Source: Candidatus Scalindua arabica
GTDB lineage: Bacteria; Planctomycetota; Brocadiia; Brocadiales; Scalinduaceae
NCBI GenBank assembly: GCA_018263435.1
Contig: JAANXD010000089.1
Location: forward strand, 1 to 40,574
DNA length: 40,574 nt
Direction: 5' to 3'
Shown: positions 32,726 to 39,667 of the stretch, piece after piece
Layout of the letters: each line of letters begins with the position of its first letter
Position numbering within the stretch: position 1 is the stretch's first letter
Made by a program: the position numbers and the translations under genes
Notes under the pieces: generated by a model
Told to the model about the DNA's origin: nothing
The model's database searches: none
Seen by the model: only the letters and a program-made list of their open reading frames with translations

Positions 32726-33040
32726 ATGTATGCCGTTATAAAAGAAGGAGGAAAACAATACAAGGTTGAACCGGGCAAAAGTATAGAGATTGACTTAAAA
32801 GGGAATGTCAAAAAAGGTGATACTTTGGAACTAAAAGATGTATTGATGGTCTCGAAAGAGGGAAAAACACAAATAGGAACACCTACTGTTGAGAATGCGA
32901 AAGTAATATCTGAAGTCCAAAATCATACAAAAGGCAGAAAACTGGTAGTAATGAAATTCCGTCGCCGCAAAGACTCCAGGACAAAACAGGGGCACAGGCA
33001 GAAACATACAAAAATCAAGATTAAAGAAATTGTTTCCTGA
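32726..33040 (+). CDS. rplU: 50S ribosomal protein L21
   Basis: 104 residues. MYAVIKEGGKQYKVEPGKSI and KGDTLELKDVLMVSKEGKTQ then the basic end RRKDSRTKQGHRQKHTKIKI are L21, which binds 23S rRNA. AAAGGAG before the ATG. The 115-bp leader includes GTTCAACCATTCACGTGAAT, a small palindrome that could be an autoregulatory RNA site. Confidence 0.97.
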   Translation: MYAVIKEGGKQYKVEPGKSIEIDLKGNVKKGDTLELKDVLMVSKEGKTQIGTPTVENAKVISEVQNHTKGRKLVVMKFRRRKDSRTKQGHRQKHTKIKIKEIVS

Positions 33041-33049
33041 AAATTAATA

Positions 33050-33137
33050 GGACACGGATTTTCACAGATAAAAGCTTTTTAATTTAGTTTTTCTTGACTG
33101 ATGTCTGAATCCTTATAATTTGCGTTAATCTGCGTCC
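33050..33137. repeat. Imperfect inverted repeat between rplU and rpmA
   Basis: GGACACGGATTTTCACAGAT (33050-33069) and the right part TGCGTTAATCTGCGTCC (33121-33137) are imperfect reverse complements. A similar right-end sequence (ATCTGCGTTAATCCCTGTCC) is at 2095-2114. Repeats of the GGACACGGATT...ATCTGCGTCC form are widespread short elements in environmental genomes; this one splits the normally tight rplU-rpmA pair. Confidence 0.55.
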
Positions 33138-33187
33138 AAAATAGTAAATTTTCGACTATAATTTTTTTGGTAAAAAAGGAGTTAAAA

Positions 33188-33430
33188 ATGGCTCATAAAA
33201 AAGGACAAAGCTCAACAAGAAACGGAAGAGATAGCAATCCCCAATACCGTGGCATCAAACATTACGGCGGAGAACTGGTAAAAGCCGGCGCTATTATTAT
33301 TCGACAATGCGGCACAAAATTCAAACCCGGCACAAATGTTGGGTGTGGTAAGGACTACACACTATTCACAAAGATAGATGGGAAAGTTGCATTTGAACCT
33401 GGCCGCAAGGTTAGTGTTCATCCTGTATAA
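33188..33430 (+). CDS. rpmA: 50S ribosomal protein L27
   Basis: 80 residues from the ATG with AAGGAGT upstream; an upstream in-frame start seven codons earlier is not needed. [40 protein letters not shown] and [20 protein letters not shown] are L27. The N-terminus, which in many bacteria reaches the peptidyl-transferase centre, begins directly with AHKKG, so no cleaved leader is present. Confidence 0.97.
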   Translation: MAHKKGQSSTRNGRDSNPQYRGIKHYGGELVKAGAIIIRQCGTKFKPGTNVGCGKDYTLFTKIDGKVAFEPGRKVSVHPV

Positions 33431-33659
33431 TGGTAACTGTAAACATTACTTTTTTATTCCAATAATTTTATTGGCAATTACTTCACTTTGGCTCTCTCAA
33501 AGAAAAGAATATAAAGCTATTCTTTGGCAATCAATGGGGATAACGATTACAGCGATAGGTTATTTTATAAGGTTAGGCTAGAAGCCTGACCGGTCGTTGG
33601 GAATTGACGTTCAACAGCACATCTTTGAACAACGTTTGTTAATCACGCAGGAAACAATC

Positions 33660-33920
33660 ATGCCATACGTCTCAATGTTTTTTGGAATAATAATCAGAAT
33701 GTTTCATAAAGAACATAATCCACCTCATTTTCATGCTGAATATCAAGGCTAAAGAAGTATATTTGATTTCAATGGAAAGGAGATGAGAGGATGTATGAAG
33801 TCGAAAACAGCGAAAAAGCTTATTAAGAAGTAGGCTCTTTTACATAAAGAAGAGCTTGCAGAAAATTGGAAAAAGGCTGAACAGAAAAAACAAATTAATA
33901 AGATCGCACCACTTGATTAG
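33660..33920 (+). pseudogene. DUF4160 protein, broken by two in-frame stops
   Basis: One frame reads MPYVSMFFGIIIRMFHKEHN, PPHFHAEYQG, then TAA (33750), RSIFDFNGKEMRGCMKSKTA, KKLIKK, then TAG (33831), ALLHKEELAENWKKAEQKKQ and INKIAPLD to TAG at 33918. Without the two internal stops it is a full-length DUF4160 protein (about 85 residues) with the HNPPHFHA motif. DUF4160 normally pairs with DUF2442, the next gene, in TA-like modules. The reading frame is otherwise preserved, so the lesions are recent. Confidence 0.85.
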
Positions 33921-33933
33921 AAGGAGAACTCTT

Positions 33934-34176
33934 ATGGAATATATGCCTGTTATCATTGATGCAAAGTATATCTCAGACTACAAAATTAAAATCATATTTG
34001 ATAATGGAGAAGAAAAGATTGCTGATTTTGCCGAATGGCTGGAAGGTGAAATATTTGAACCTCTTAAAAATAAGAAATATTTTCAAAAATTCTTTGTGGA
34101 TGGTTGGAGTATTTCATGGCCAAACGGAGCGGATATTTCACCAGAAACTCTCTATGAAGAAAGCCAGACAATCTAA
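33934..34176 (+). CDS. DUF2442 protein
   Basis: 80 residues from the ATG of MEYMPVIIDAKYISDYKIKI with GGAGAA seven bases upstream. The middle FDNGEEKIADFAEWLEGEIF, EPLKNKKYFQKFFVDGWSIS and the end WPNGADISPETLYEES are the DUF2442 signature. It is the probable antitoxin-like partner of the broken DUF4160 gene 13 bp upstream. The pair interrupts the conserved rplU-rpmA-obgE order. It stops 6 bp before obgE. Confidence 0.9.
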   Translation: MEYMPVIIDAKYISDYKIKIIFDNGEEKIADFAEWLEGEIFEPLKNKKYFQKFFVDGWSISWPNGADISPETLYEESQTI

Positions 34177-34182
34177 AAAGTT

Positions 34183-35280
34183 ATGTTTATAGACGAAGTA
34201 ACGATTTTTGTAAAAGGCGGCAATGGCGGGGATGGCGGTGTAAGTTTCCGTCGGGAAAAGTATGTCCCTCGTGGCGGCCCTGACGGTGGAGATGGAGGCA
34301 AAGGTGGCAACGTCATCCTGCATGTAAACGAAAAGGTTGATACACTGATGGACATAACATCAAAGGTAAAATTCATTGCTGAGGATGGTGGGAAGGGAAA
34401 AAACAATAATAAAAATGGTAAAGATGGAAAAGACTTAATCATCAATATACCTAAAGGAACTCTGGTAAAAGACCTGAAAACAGGGCGGGTAATTAAAGAT
34501 CTAAAAGAATTTGAAGAGTCCATAAGGATTGCAAGAGGAGGCAGGAAAGGCAGGGGCAATGCTCACTTTAAATCTCCGACTAACCAAGCTCCGCGCTTTG
34601 CTGAAGAAGGGAGAAGAGGCCAGGAACGCTGGATTAAACTTGAACTAAAGCTAATCGCAGATGTTGGTATAATTGGCTTACCCAATGCCGGAAAGTCTAC
34701 GTTCCTTGCAAGAATCACATCGGCGCGGCCTAAAATCGCCGACTATCCATTTACAACGCTACAACCGCAATTAGGGATTGTGGAATTGGAGGATTATAAA
34801 AGATTAGTATTTGCAGATATACCCGGCCTTATAGAAGGTGCACATAGCGGTTCTGGTCTGGGTAACACATTTTTACGGCATATAGAAAGGACAAGAGTAA
34901 TCATCCATTTAATAGATATTTCTGCAACCGACCCTTTAGAAACATACCACCTGGTCAGGAAAGAACTAACGCTTTTCAGTTCCAAGTTAAGTGAAAAAGC
35001 AGAAATAATAGTCCTTAACAAAGCTGACATTCTGGACAAAGAAACAGGTCTTGACATAGCAGAGGGTCTGAGCAGGGAATTGTCTAAACCCGTATACACA
35101 ATCTCGGCAGTAACCGGCAAGAATGTGAAAGATATAATTAAAAAAGCTGCAGACCTGCTTGATAAGGAAAACCAGGAGAAACATTCCTGCACACCTGCCC
35201 AGCATTTTCTTTCGCCAGCCCGACAAGGCCGTTCTGGCGGGGACGGGTCGGATGAAATGGGAAAATTATTATCTTATTAA
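34183..35280 (+). CDS. obgE: GTPase ObgE/CgtA
   Basis: 365 residues. The glycine-rich Obg domain (1-158, KGGNGGDGGVSFRREKYVPR) is followed by the GTPase with G1 GLPNAGKST (165-173), TT in the switch I region (DYPFTTLQPQLG), G3 DIPGLIEGA, and G4 NKAD. Obg is a ribosome-assembly and stress-response GTPase. It lacks the OCT domain of longer homologues. The last 25 codons (HFLSPARQGRSGGDGSDEMG) differ sharply in composition and coincide with a GC-rich palindrome. The start is only 6 bp after the DUF2442 stop. Confidence 0.96.
   Translation: MFIDEVTIFVKGGNGGDGGVSFRREKYVPRGGPDGGDGGKGGNVILHVNEKVDTLMDITSKVKFIAEDGGKGKNNNKNGKDGKDLIINIPKGTLVKDLKTGRVIKDLKEFEESIRIARGGRKGRGNAHFKSPTNQAPRFAEEGRRGQERWIKLELKLIADVGIIGLPNAGKSTFLARITSARPKIADYPFTTLQPQLGIVELEDYKRLVFADIPGLIEGAHSGSGLGNTFLRHIERTRVIIHLIDISATDPLETYHLVRKELTLFSSKLSEKAEIIVLNKADILDKETGLDIAEGLSRELSKPVYTISAVTGKNVKDIIKKAADLLDKENQEKHSCTPAQHFLSPARQGRSGGDGSDEMGKLLSY
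35213..35252. repeat. GC-rich palindromic repeat inside the obgE 3' end
   Basis: CGCCAG (35213-35218) and CTGGCG (35234-35239) bracket CCCGACAAGGCCGTT, followed by GGGGACGGGTCGGA. On the minus strand it resembles the palindrome at 1851-1877 (CGTCC...GAACGGC, TTGGC/TTGTC, GGGC). It supplies the codons for SPARQGRSGGDGSD. The GC-rich composition contrasts with the neighbouring AT-rich gene. Confidence 0.6.
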
Positions 35281-35295
35281 TAGTTCTAAACTCTT

Positions 35296-36045
35296 ATGAT
35301 CCTGGCAGTAGATATTGGCAATACAAACATTAATATAGGCAGCTTTCAAGGAAAGAAGCTTACTTCACATTATTGTATAGATAATAACAGCTTGATTAAT
35401 CAAAAAGCAATCTTCCCTCTCAGCCCATCCCTTCTGAATCAAACCAGAGACATACTGATAGCTTCTGTAAATCCGAAAGCAGAAACAGTTTTTTACAAAT
35501 ACCTGGGCAAAAAACATAAAAAGAAAGTGCTAAAGATAGGCAAAGAAATAAAACTACAGATGCCTATACTTGTTGACAACCCTCAAAAGATTGGGATTGA
35601 TAGAGTACTTAATGCACTTGCCGCATACCGGCGAACTAAAAAACCAACAATTGTTATCGATTTTGGCACGGCAATCACAATCGATATAGTGTCAAGAAAA
35701 GGAGAGTTTCTGGGTGGATTGATATTGCCCGGAATAAGGGCAAGCGCTTATGCCCTGAATAAACAAGCCGCTCTTTTACCGGAAGTTGACATAAAAAAAC
35801 CCAAAGATGTAATTGGAAAAAATGTGGAGAATGCTATAAGAGCAGGAATCTATTTCGGAACGACAGGATCCATAATTCACATAATAAGAAAGATTCGGAA
35901 GGTTTACAAGGACTTGCAATATACTATTGCAACAGGTGGAGATGCAAAAACATTCAAAAAAGATATTTCAGAGATTGACAAGGTTGTTCCACGCTTAACA
36001 CTGGAAGGAATTAGAATAGCTTTTACAGAAAGCGTTAATCCGTAG
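35296..36045 (+). CDS. coaX: Type III pantothenate kinase
   Basis: 249 residues. ILAVDIGNTNINIGSFQGKK (ATP-binding Asp and the DIGNTN motif), DNPQKIGIDRVLNALAAYRR, PTIVIDFGTAITIDIVSRKG, FLGGLILPGIRAS and TIATGGDAK are all expected in CoaX. It phosphorylates pantothenate, the first step of coenzyme A synthesis, and is insensitive to CoA feedback in this family. It ends within the 3' end of the minus-strand TPR gene (11-bp overlap). Confidence 0.95.
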   Translation: MILAVDIGNTNINIGSFQGKKLTSHYCIDNNSLINQKAIFPLSPSLLNQTRDILIASVNPKAETVFYKYLGKKHKKKVLKIGKEIKLQMPILVDNPQKIGIDRVLNALAAYRRTKKPTIVIDFGTAITIDIVSRKGEFLGGLILPGIRASAYALNKQAALLPEVDIKKPKDVIGKNVENAIRAGIYFGTTGSIIHIIRKIRKVYKDLQYTIATGGDAKTFKKDISEIDKVVPRLTLEGIRIAFTESVNP

Positions 36046-36478
36046 GGTTTTGCCCAACAAGTTTTTTCGCCGATTTTTCCAACTTATTAATCAACAATTC
36101 ATAGCCGGCCTCATCTCTCAATCCATCCAGATCGCTGTCATTCTCCAGATGGTTTATGTCGTTATAGCCTAAATCTATAGCCCTGCCTAAAGATTCCAGT
36201 GCCTTATTAACACTTCCCAACAATGAGTAACTACATGCAAGATTATAGTGGACTACAGAATCACAGGGCTTAAGTTTTGATAACTTCACGTCGACACTTA
36301 GCCCTTTCTCATACATCCCATTAGCAGTATATGAATTGCCCAGGAACATCAGGCACTCGGTATAGGCTGGATATATTTCGAGGACACCTTCCAAAAACCA
36401 GATTTCAAATTCACTATCAGTTTTTTGGAATTCCGGTGTTTTTAAATCGAACTTATATTCTGGAATTCTTAATGTCAT
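36035..36478 (-). CDS. Small TPR protein
   Basis: 147 residues from an ATG; the frame extends five codons to a TTG. No ribosome site is clear. Two to three tetratricopeptide repeats are visible (AYTECLMFLGNSYTANGMYE, SVVHYNLACSYSLLGSVNKA), then a helix and a basic tail. There is no signal peptide, so it is cytoplasmic. TPRs mediate protein contacts; the partner is unknown. TPR-end-specific residues (DLGYNDINHLENDSDLDGLR) resemble those of TPR proteins with a final 'NDxDL..LR' cap. Confidence 0.8.
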   Translation of the reverse strand: MTLRIPEYKFDLKTPEFQKTDSEFEIWFLEGVLEIYPAYTECLMFLGNSYTANGMYEKGLSVDVKLSKLKPCDSVVHYNLACSYSLLGSVNKALESLGRAIDLGYNDINHLENDSDLDGLRDEAGYELLINKLEKSAKKLVGQNPTD

Positions 36479-36560
36479 TATTGTAAACGGCAATATCGTT
36501 TTAATATAAACCGAAACTCGCGAACGAACTCTTTCTAGTTTATTGTAATTTGATTTATTG

Positions 36561-36917
36561 TCAAGTATGATTTTTAAGTTGATAATAGATTAGGTTTGGT
36601 CTGGATCTTTTTCTGATCAAGACGTCAATCTTTGTATAAATGTCTTTTGCAAACATGTCTAGTTGTTCCTCAGTTAATTCAGCGACATACCCGCTTGAAA
36701 CCATGTAATTAATCTTAAGTACACCTCTAACTGCGTAATCAATAATTTTCTCAATAGACCTATTCAAGAACCTAGCTGCCTCTTCTAAAGTCATTCTTTG
36801 GTCTATCAGGAATTCAACTTTATAATCATTACCTTCTTTTGATTCTTGTGATTTAACCTCATCAACCTCTTTGGATTGCTCTCTCTGCACCTTTTTCTTG
36901 TTTTTACTTTTGGCCAT
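36561..36917 (-). CDS. Helix-turn-helix (excisionase-like) small protein
   Basis: 118 residues. A Lys/Glu-rich N-terminus (MAKSKNKKKVQREQSKEVDE) leads to LIDQRMTLEEAARFLNRSIE, which looks like an excisionase/MerR-type winged helix (T-L-E-E-A-A-x-F-L), then KIIDYAVRGVLKINYMVSSG and a basic end. The role is unknown; it may be a recombination accessory or a regulator. It is separated from the insertion sequence by 62 bp and reads toward coaX. Confidence 0.65.
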   Translation of the reverse strand: MAKSKNKKKVQREQSKEVDEVKSQESKEGNDYKVEFLIDQRMTLEEAARFLNRSIEKIIDYAVRGVLKINYMVSSGYVAELTEEQLDMFAKDIYTKIDVLIRKRSRPNLIYYQLKNHT

Positions 36918-37211
36918 TGCATTATCCTAGAAATGAAGATATTTGATAAATAGAAACCTCAGAATGATTGTTTATATTAAACACCGATTTTCACTCGTAG
37001 CGAAACCGCCATAATAAGCACCTAATCCACATTATAATTTTTTAGTATACCATAATAATTAACAAATTCATTTCTTTTAGAATATTCCCTTTCCTGCCTT
37101 CTATAACCGTACTCAATCTAATACAAGACTTGATTTCCAGTCATCTTCTTTGTCGTATATCACACAAATACTACTTAAATTATTAGGGGCGCATTATGTC
37201 GAATAAAATGC

Positions 37212-37240
37212 TTGCATGGCGGTTATATATATGATAATAT
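37212..37240 (+). promoter_or_regulatory. Likely transposase promoter
   Basis: TTGCAT (37212-37217), 17-base spacer, TAATAT (37235-37240), 77 bp before the transposase ATG and inside the element. Reasonable match and correct spacing. Confidence 0.45.
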
Positions 37241-37316
37241 AGCTATCGTTATACAAGATATGGCCTAAAAGCACTGTTTATAGCCTGGAACTTGGCAAAT
37301 AACTGGAATATCACAG

Positions 37317-39086
37317 ATGGCTAACCGTCACAATAACACCCAGACAAATAGACGTATCGACTTGGTACACTATTTCAACAATCCTACTACACAAAGGCAA
37401 AAGCAATATGAAGTTGTTCGGGCTCTTGTGCTTGAAAAACAATCTGTGGATGTCGTGGCAAAAAGATTTGGCTATAAAACCAGCACGATCTATTCTTTGC
37501 TCAGAGATGCTAAAACTGGAAAGATAGAACTTTTTCCTGTTATACGCAAAGGCCCGCAACAAAAGCGGACTTCTTCTGATATACAGAATAAGATTATTGT
37601 GTACAGACGTCAAGGGTTCTCAACAACTGATATCCATTATCACCTTGAGGAAGCAGGGATTAATATTTCACCAAGAACAGTGGAACGAGTTTTAAAAGAT
37701 GCGGGTTTTGGCAAACTTAAGCGCAGGACCAATAAAGAACTTGGAAAGACTCTTAAGAATAAAATCATACCGGAACGTGCGGAAAATCTGGATTTTTCAG
37801 AACTTGAATCGCTTAATGTTGACACTCCTGTGGCAGGAGTATTCTTTTTTATTCCTTATATTTTAGAAACCGGAATCCTTGATATTGTTAAAGAATGCCA
37901 ACTCCCTGAATCAAGCGTCATTGGATCTATCCAAGCTTGCCTTTCCATGTTATTTTTTAAATTAATAGGAGGCAAGAGGCTGAGTCATATGGGATCGTAT
38001 GACCAGGAACCCGGATTAGGTATTTTTGCAGGATTAAATGTCCTTCCAAAACCTACCTATATGAGTACATATTCTTGCCGCTGTTCAGAAACGCAACTAA
38101 TGGATTTGCAAAACAAAGTTGTTTCCATTTTCAAAGAAAAGTATTCGGAGTTCTACAGTGGAGACTTTATAAATCTGGACTTTCACTCAATACCACATTA
38201 TGGTGAAGAATCAGAGATGGAACAAGTTTGGTGTGGGGCCAGGGGTAAGGCTATGAAAGGCGCAAATACTATTTTTGCTACTGATAGTCAGAGTAATGCA
38301 GTAGTATACACGAGAGCCGATATACTGCGTAGTGAGGAAGCATATGAGGTTAAAAAGTTTGTTGATTACTGGAAAAGGATAAAATGCAACGCAAACGAGA
38401 CACTTGTCTTTGATTGTAAGTTTACAACTTACAATGTCCTTGATGACCTTGAAAGAGACAAAATCAAATTTATAACCCTTCGTAAACGTTATGCCAGCCT
38501 TATAAAAGAGACGCTTGAGCTTTCAAAAAAAGAATGGGAAAAAGTACACGTGCCAATTCCAAAGCGAAAGTATAAAGACGTTTCTGTATATGAAAGTATG
38601 GTCAAACTGAAAGGTTGTGAAAATACGTTTCGGCAAGTCGCGGTAAAAGACCATGGAAGAAGCAAACCTACATTTATTTTGACAAACGACAAGGAACTGC
38701 CTTTAAAAGATATCCTGGAAGTTTATGCTAAACGCTGGCGTGTTGAAAACAAATTAGCAGAGATAGTTACCTTTTTCAACCTTAACGCGCTCTCATCTCC
38801 TATCATGATTCGAATACATTTTGATATTTTGTGGACAATGATTGCAGATACACTATACCATCGTTTTGCACAGGACTTGAGACGTTTTGAGGATAATATT
38901 GCGCCAACAATATTCAGAAAGTTTATTAATATGCCCGGGAGAGTAGTTTATGATGGCAATAAGTTCATGGTAAAAATAAGAAAAAGAGCGCATACTCCAA
39001 TTCTGACAGGAGTAGAAAAATTGCAAACCCATTTCACTGTTCCGTGGCTTGATGGAAAATCTGTAGAAATTGTATGGACCGCGTGA
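37317..39086 (+). CDS. DDE transposase with N-terminal helix-turn-helix
   Basis: 589 residues. The N-terminus has two helix-turn-helix units (EVVRALVLEKQSVDVVAKRF, GYKTSTIYSLL; YRRQGFSTTDIHYHLEEAGI, SPRTVERVLKDAGF), typical of end binding. The RNase H-like catalytic core has Asp288 (INLDFHSIPHYG), Asp366 (LVFDCKF) and Glu477 in YAKRWRVENKLAEI, an IS4-type Y-x2-R-x3-E signature. The full frame is intact, so the element may be active. I would put it in the broad IS4/IS1634-like superfamily but the exact family is not certain. Confidence 0.85.
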   Translation: MANRHNNTQTNRRIDLVHYFNNPTTQRQKQYEVVRALVLEKQSVDVVAKRFGYKTSTIYSLLRDAKTGKIELFPVIRKGPQQKRTSSDIQNKIIVYRRQGFSTTDIHYHLEEAGINISPRTVERVLKDAGFGKLKRRTNKELGKTLKNKIIPERAENLDFSELESLNVDTPVAGVFFFIPYILETGILDIVKECQLPESSVIGSIQACLSMLFFKLIGGKRLSHMGSYDQEPGLGIFAGLNVLPKPTYMSTYSCRCSETQLMDLQNKVVSIFKEKYSEFYSGDFINLDFHSIPHYGEESEMEQVWCGARGKAMKGANTIFATDSQSNAVVYTRADILRSEEAYEVKKFVDYWKRIKCNANETLVFDCKFTTYNVLDDLERDKIKFITLRKRYASLIKETLELSKKEWEKVHVPIPKRKYKDVSVYESMVKLKGCENTFRQVAVKDHGRSKPTFILTNDKELPLKDILEVYAKRWRVENKLAEIVTFFNLNALSSPIMIRIHFDILWTMIADTLYHRFAQDLRRFEDNIAPTIFRKFINMPGRVVYDGNKFMVKIRKRAHTPILTGVEKLQTHFTVPWLDGKSVEIVWTA

Positions 39087-39143
39087 TTGGGTAGTATTAT
39101 GGCGGTTTCGATACGAGTGAAAATCGGTGTTAAATAATAACGA

Positions 39144-39308
39144 ATGGGTAGAAAGAAAATTAAAGGAAGTCATCATATATTTACAAAAGTCGGTGTTGAA
39201 GAAATTCTAAACATACAACCAAAGGGTGGGAAATCAAAACCTTACCAGGTTAAACAGGTACGTAACATAATTTTAAGATACAAATTAGGAGAAAATGGAA
39301 ATGAGTAA
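39144..39308 (+). pseudogene. hicA: hicA truncated next to the insertion sequence
   Basis: 54 codons: MGRKKIKGSHHIFTKVGVEE, ILNIQPKGGKSKPYQVKQVR, NIILRYKLGENGNE. GSHHIF is the HicA catalytic-His block and the rest is the C-terminal half. The N-terminal 30 or so residues (first strand and helix) are missing, and the element right end lies 12 bp upstream of this ATG. The left flank of the element has no sign of the lost half. One frame over, the bases just before read NEWVERKLK, which would also fit a HicA, so a small deletion may have followed. Confidence 0.75.
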
Positions 39309-39510
39309 GTATGAAATAATTATTTATTGGAGCGAAGACGATAAGGCTTTTGTTGCAGAGGTTCCAGAGTTGCCTGGATGTGTAGCAGATGGTGATACAT
39401 ATCAGGAAGCCATAACTAATGTTGAAGTTATTATTCAAGAGTGGATAAAGACCGCAAACGAACTTGGACGTTCAATTCCTAAGCCTAAAGGTAGATTAGT
39501 TTTTGCATAA
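39295..39510 (+). CDS. hicB: HicB antitoxin
   Basis: 71 residues; ATG at 39295 with AGGAG before it, or at 39301. YEIIIYWSEDDKAFVAEVPE, LPGCVADGDTYQEAITNVEV and IIQEWIKTANELGRSIPKPK are a classic short HicB. It overlaps the 3' end of truncated hicA by 14 bp. It remains intact, so the antitoxin may be expressed without an active toxin. An attC-like site begins 12 bp after its stop. Confidence 0.92.
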   Translation: MEMSKYEIIIYWSEDDKAFVAEVPELPGCVADGDTYQEAITNVEVIIQEWIKTANELGRSIPKPKGRLVFA

Positions 39511-39522
39511 AAATAAAGAAAA

Positions 39523-39647
39523 GCCTAACAATCGCATGAAGATCGACCACCAATACATTAGCGATTCAAGCTTTATTAAGGCTTCTGCCTGATCTCGCTA
39601 CCGAACGTATCCGCACAAGGTGGTGTCGACTTATGCGAGACGTTATC
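39523..39647 (+). other. attC-like recombination site (integron cassette end), plus orientation
   Basis: It starts with the canonical box GCCTAAC, then AATCGCATGAAG, ATCGACCACC; it ends with GGTGGTGTCGACTTATGCGA and GACGTTATC. Outer boxes, inner arms and the off-centre extra base are all in place. Length 125 bp. Homologous to the minus-strand site 22160-22283, sharing TAACAATCGCATGAAG, ACCACCAATA, ATTAGCG, CCGCACA and CTTATGCG. It sits between hicB and the next gene, as expected between two cassettes. Confidence 0.75.
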
Positions 39648-39667
39648 TGTAAGTAAGAAGGATATCA

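Larger units (their letters stand above)
36980..39131 (+). mobile_element. Complete insertion sequence with 35-bp terminal inverted repeats
   Basis: The left end (36980-37014) starts AACACCGATTTTCACTCGTA and ends GCGAAACCGCCATAA; the right end (39097-39131) is its reverse complement with a single difference (T for G). Total about 2.15 kb. It contains one long transposase gene. The bases flanking the ends may include a short TAA repeat, but a target duplication is not certain. Just beyond the right end is a truncated hicA. No second copy is in the window. Confidence 0.88.

Noticed and set aside
33378-33581. 67-codon frame ending with a membrane-like sequence (ILLAITSLWLSQRKEYKAIL)
   Set aside because: The only ATG lies deep inside rpmA and no ribosome site or start is available after the rpmA stop. 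The tail looks protein-like, so it could be a gene remnant, but support is too thin.
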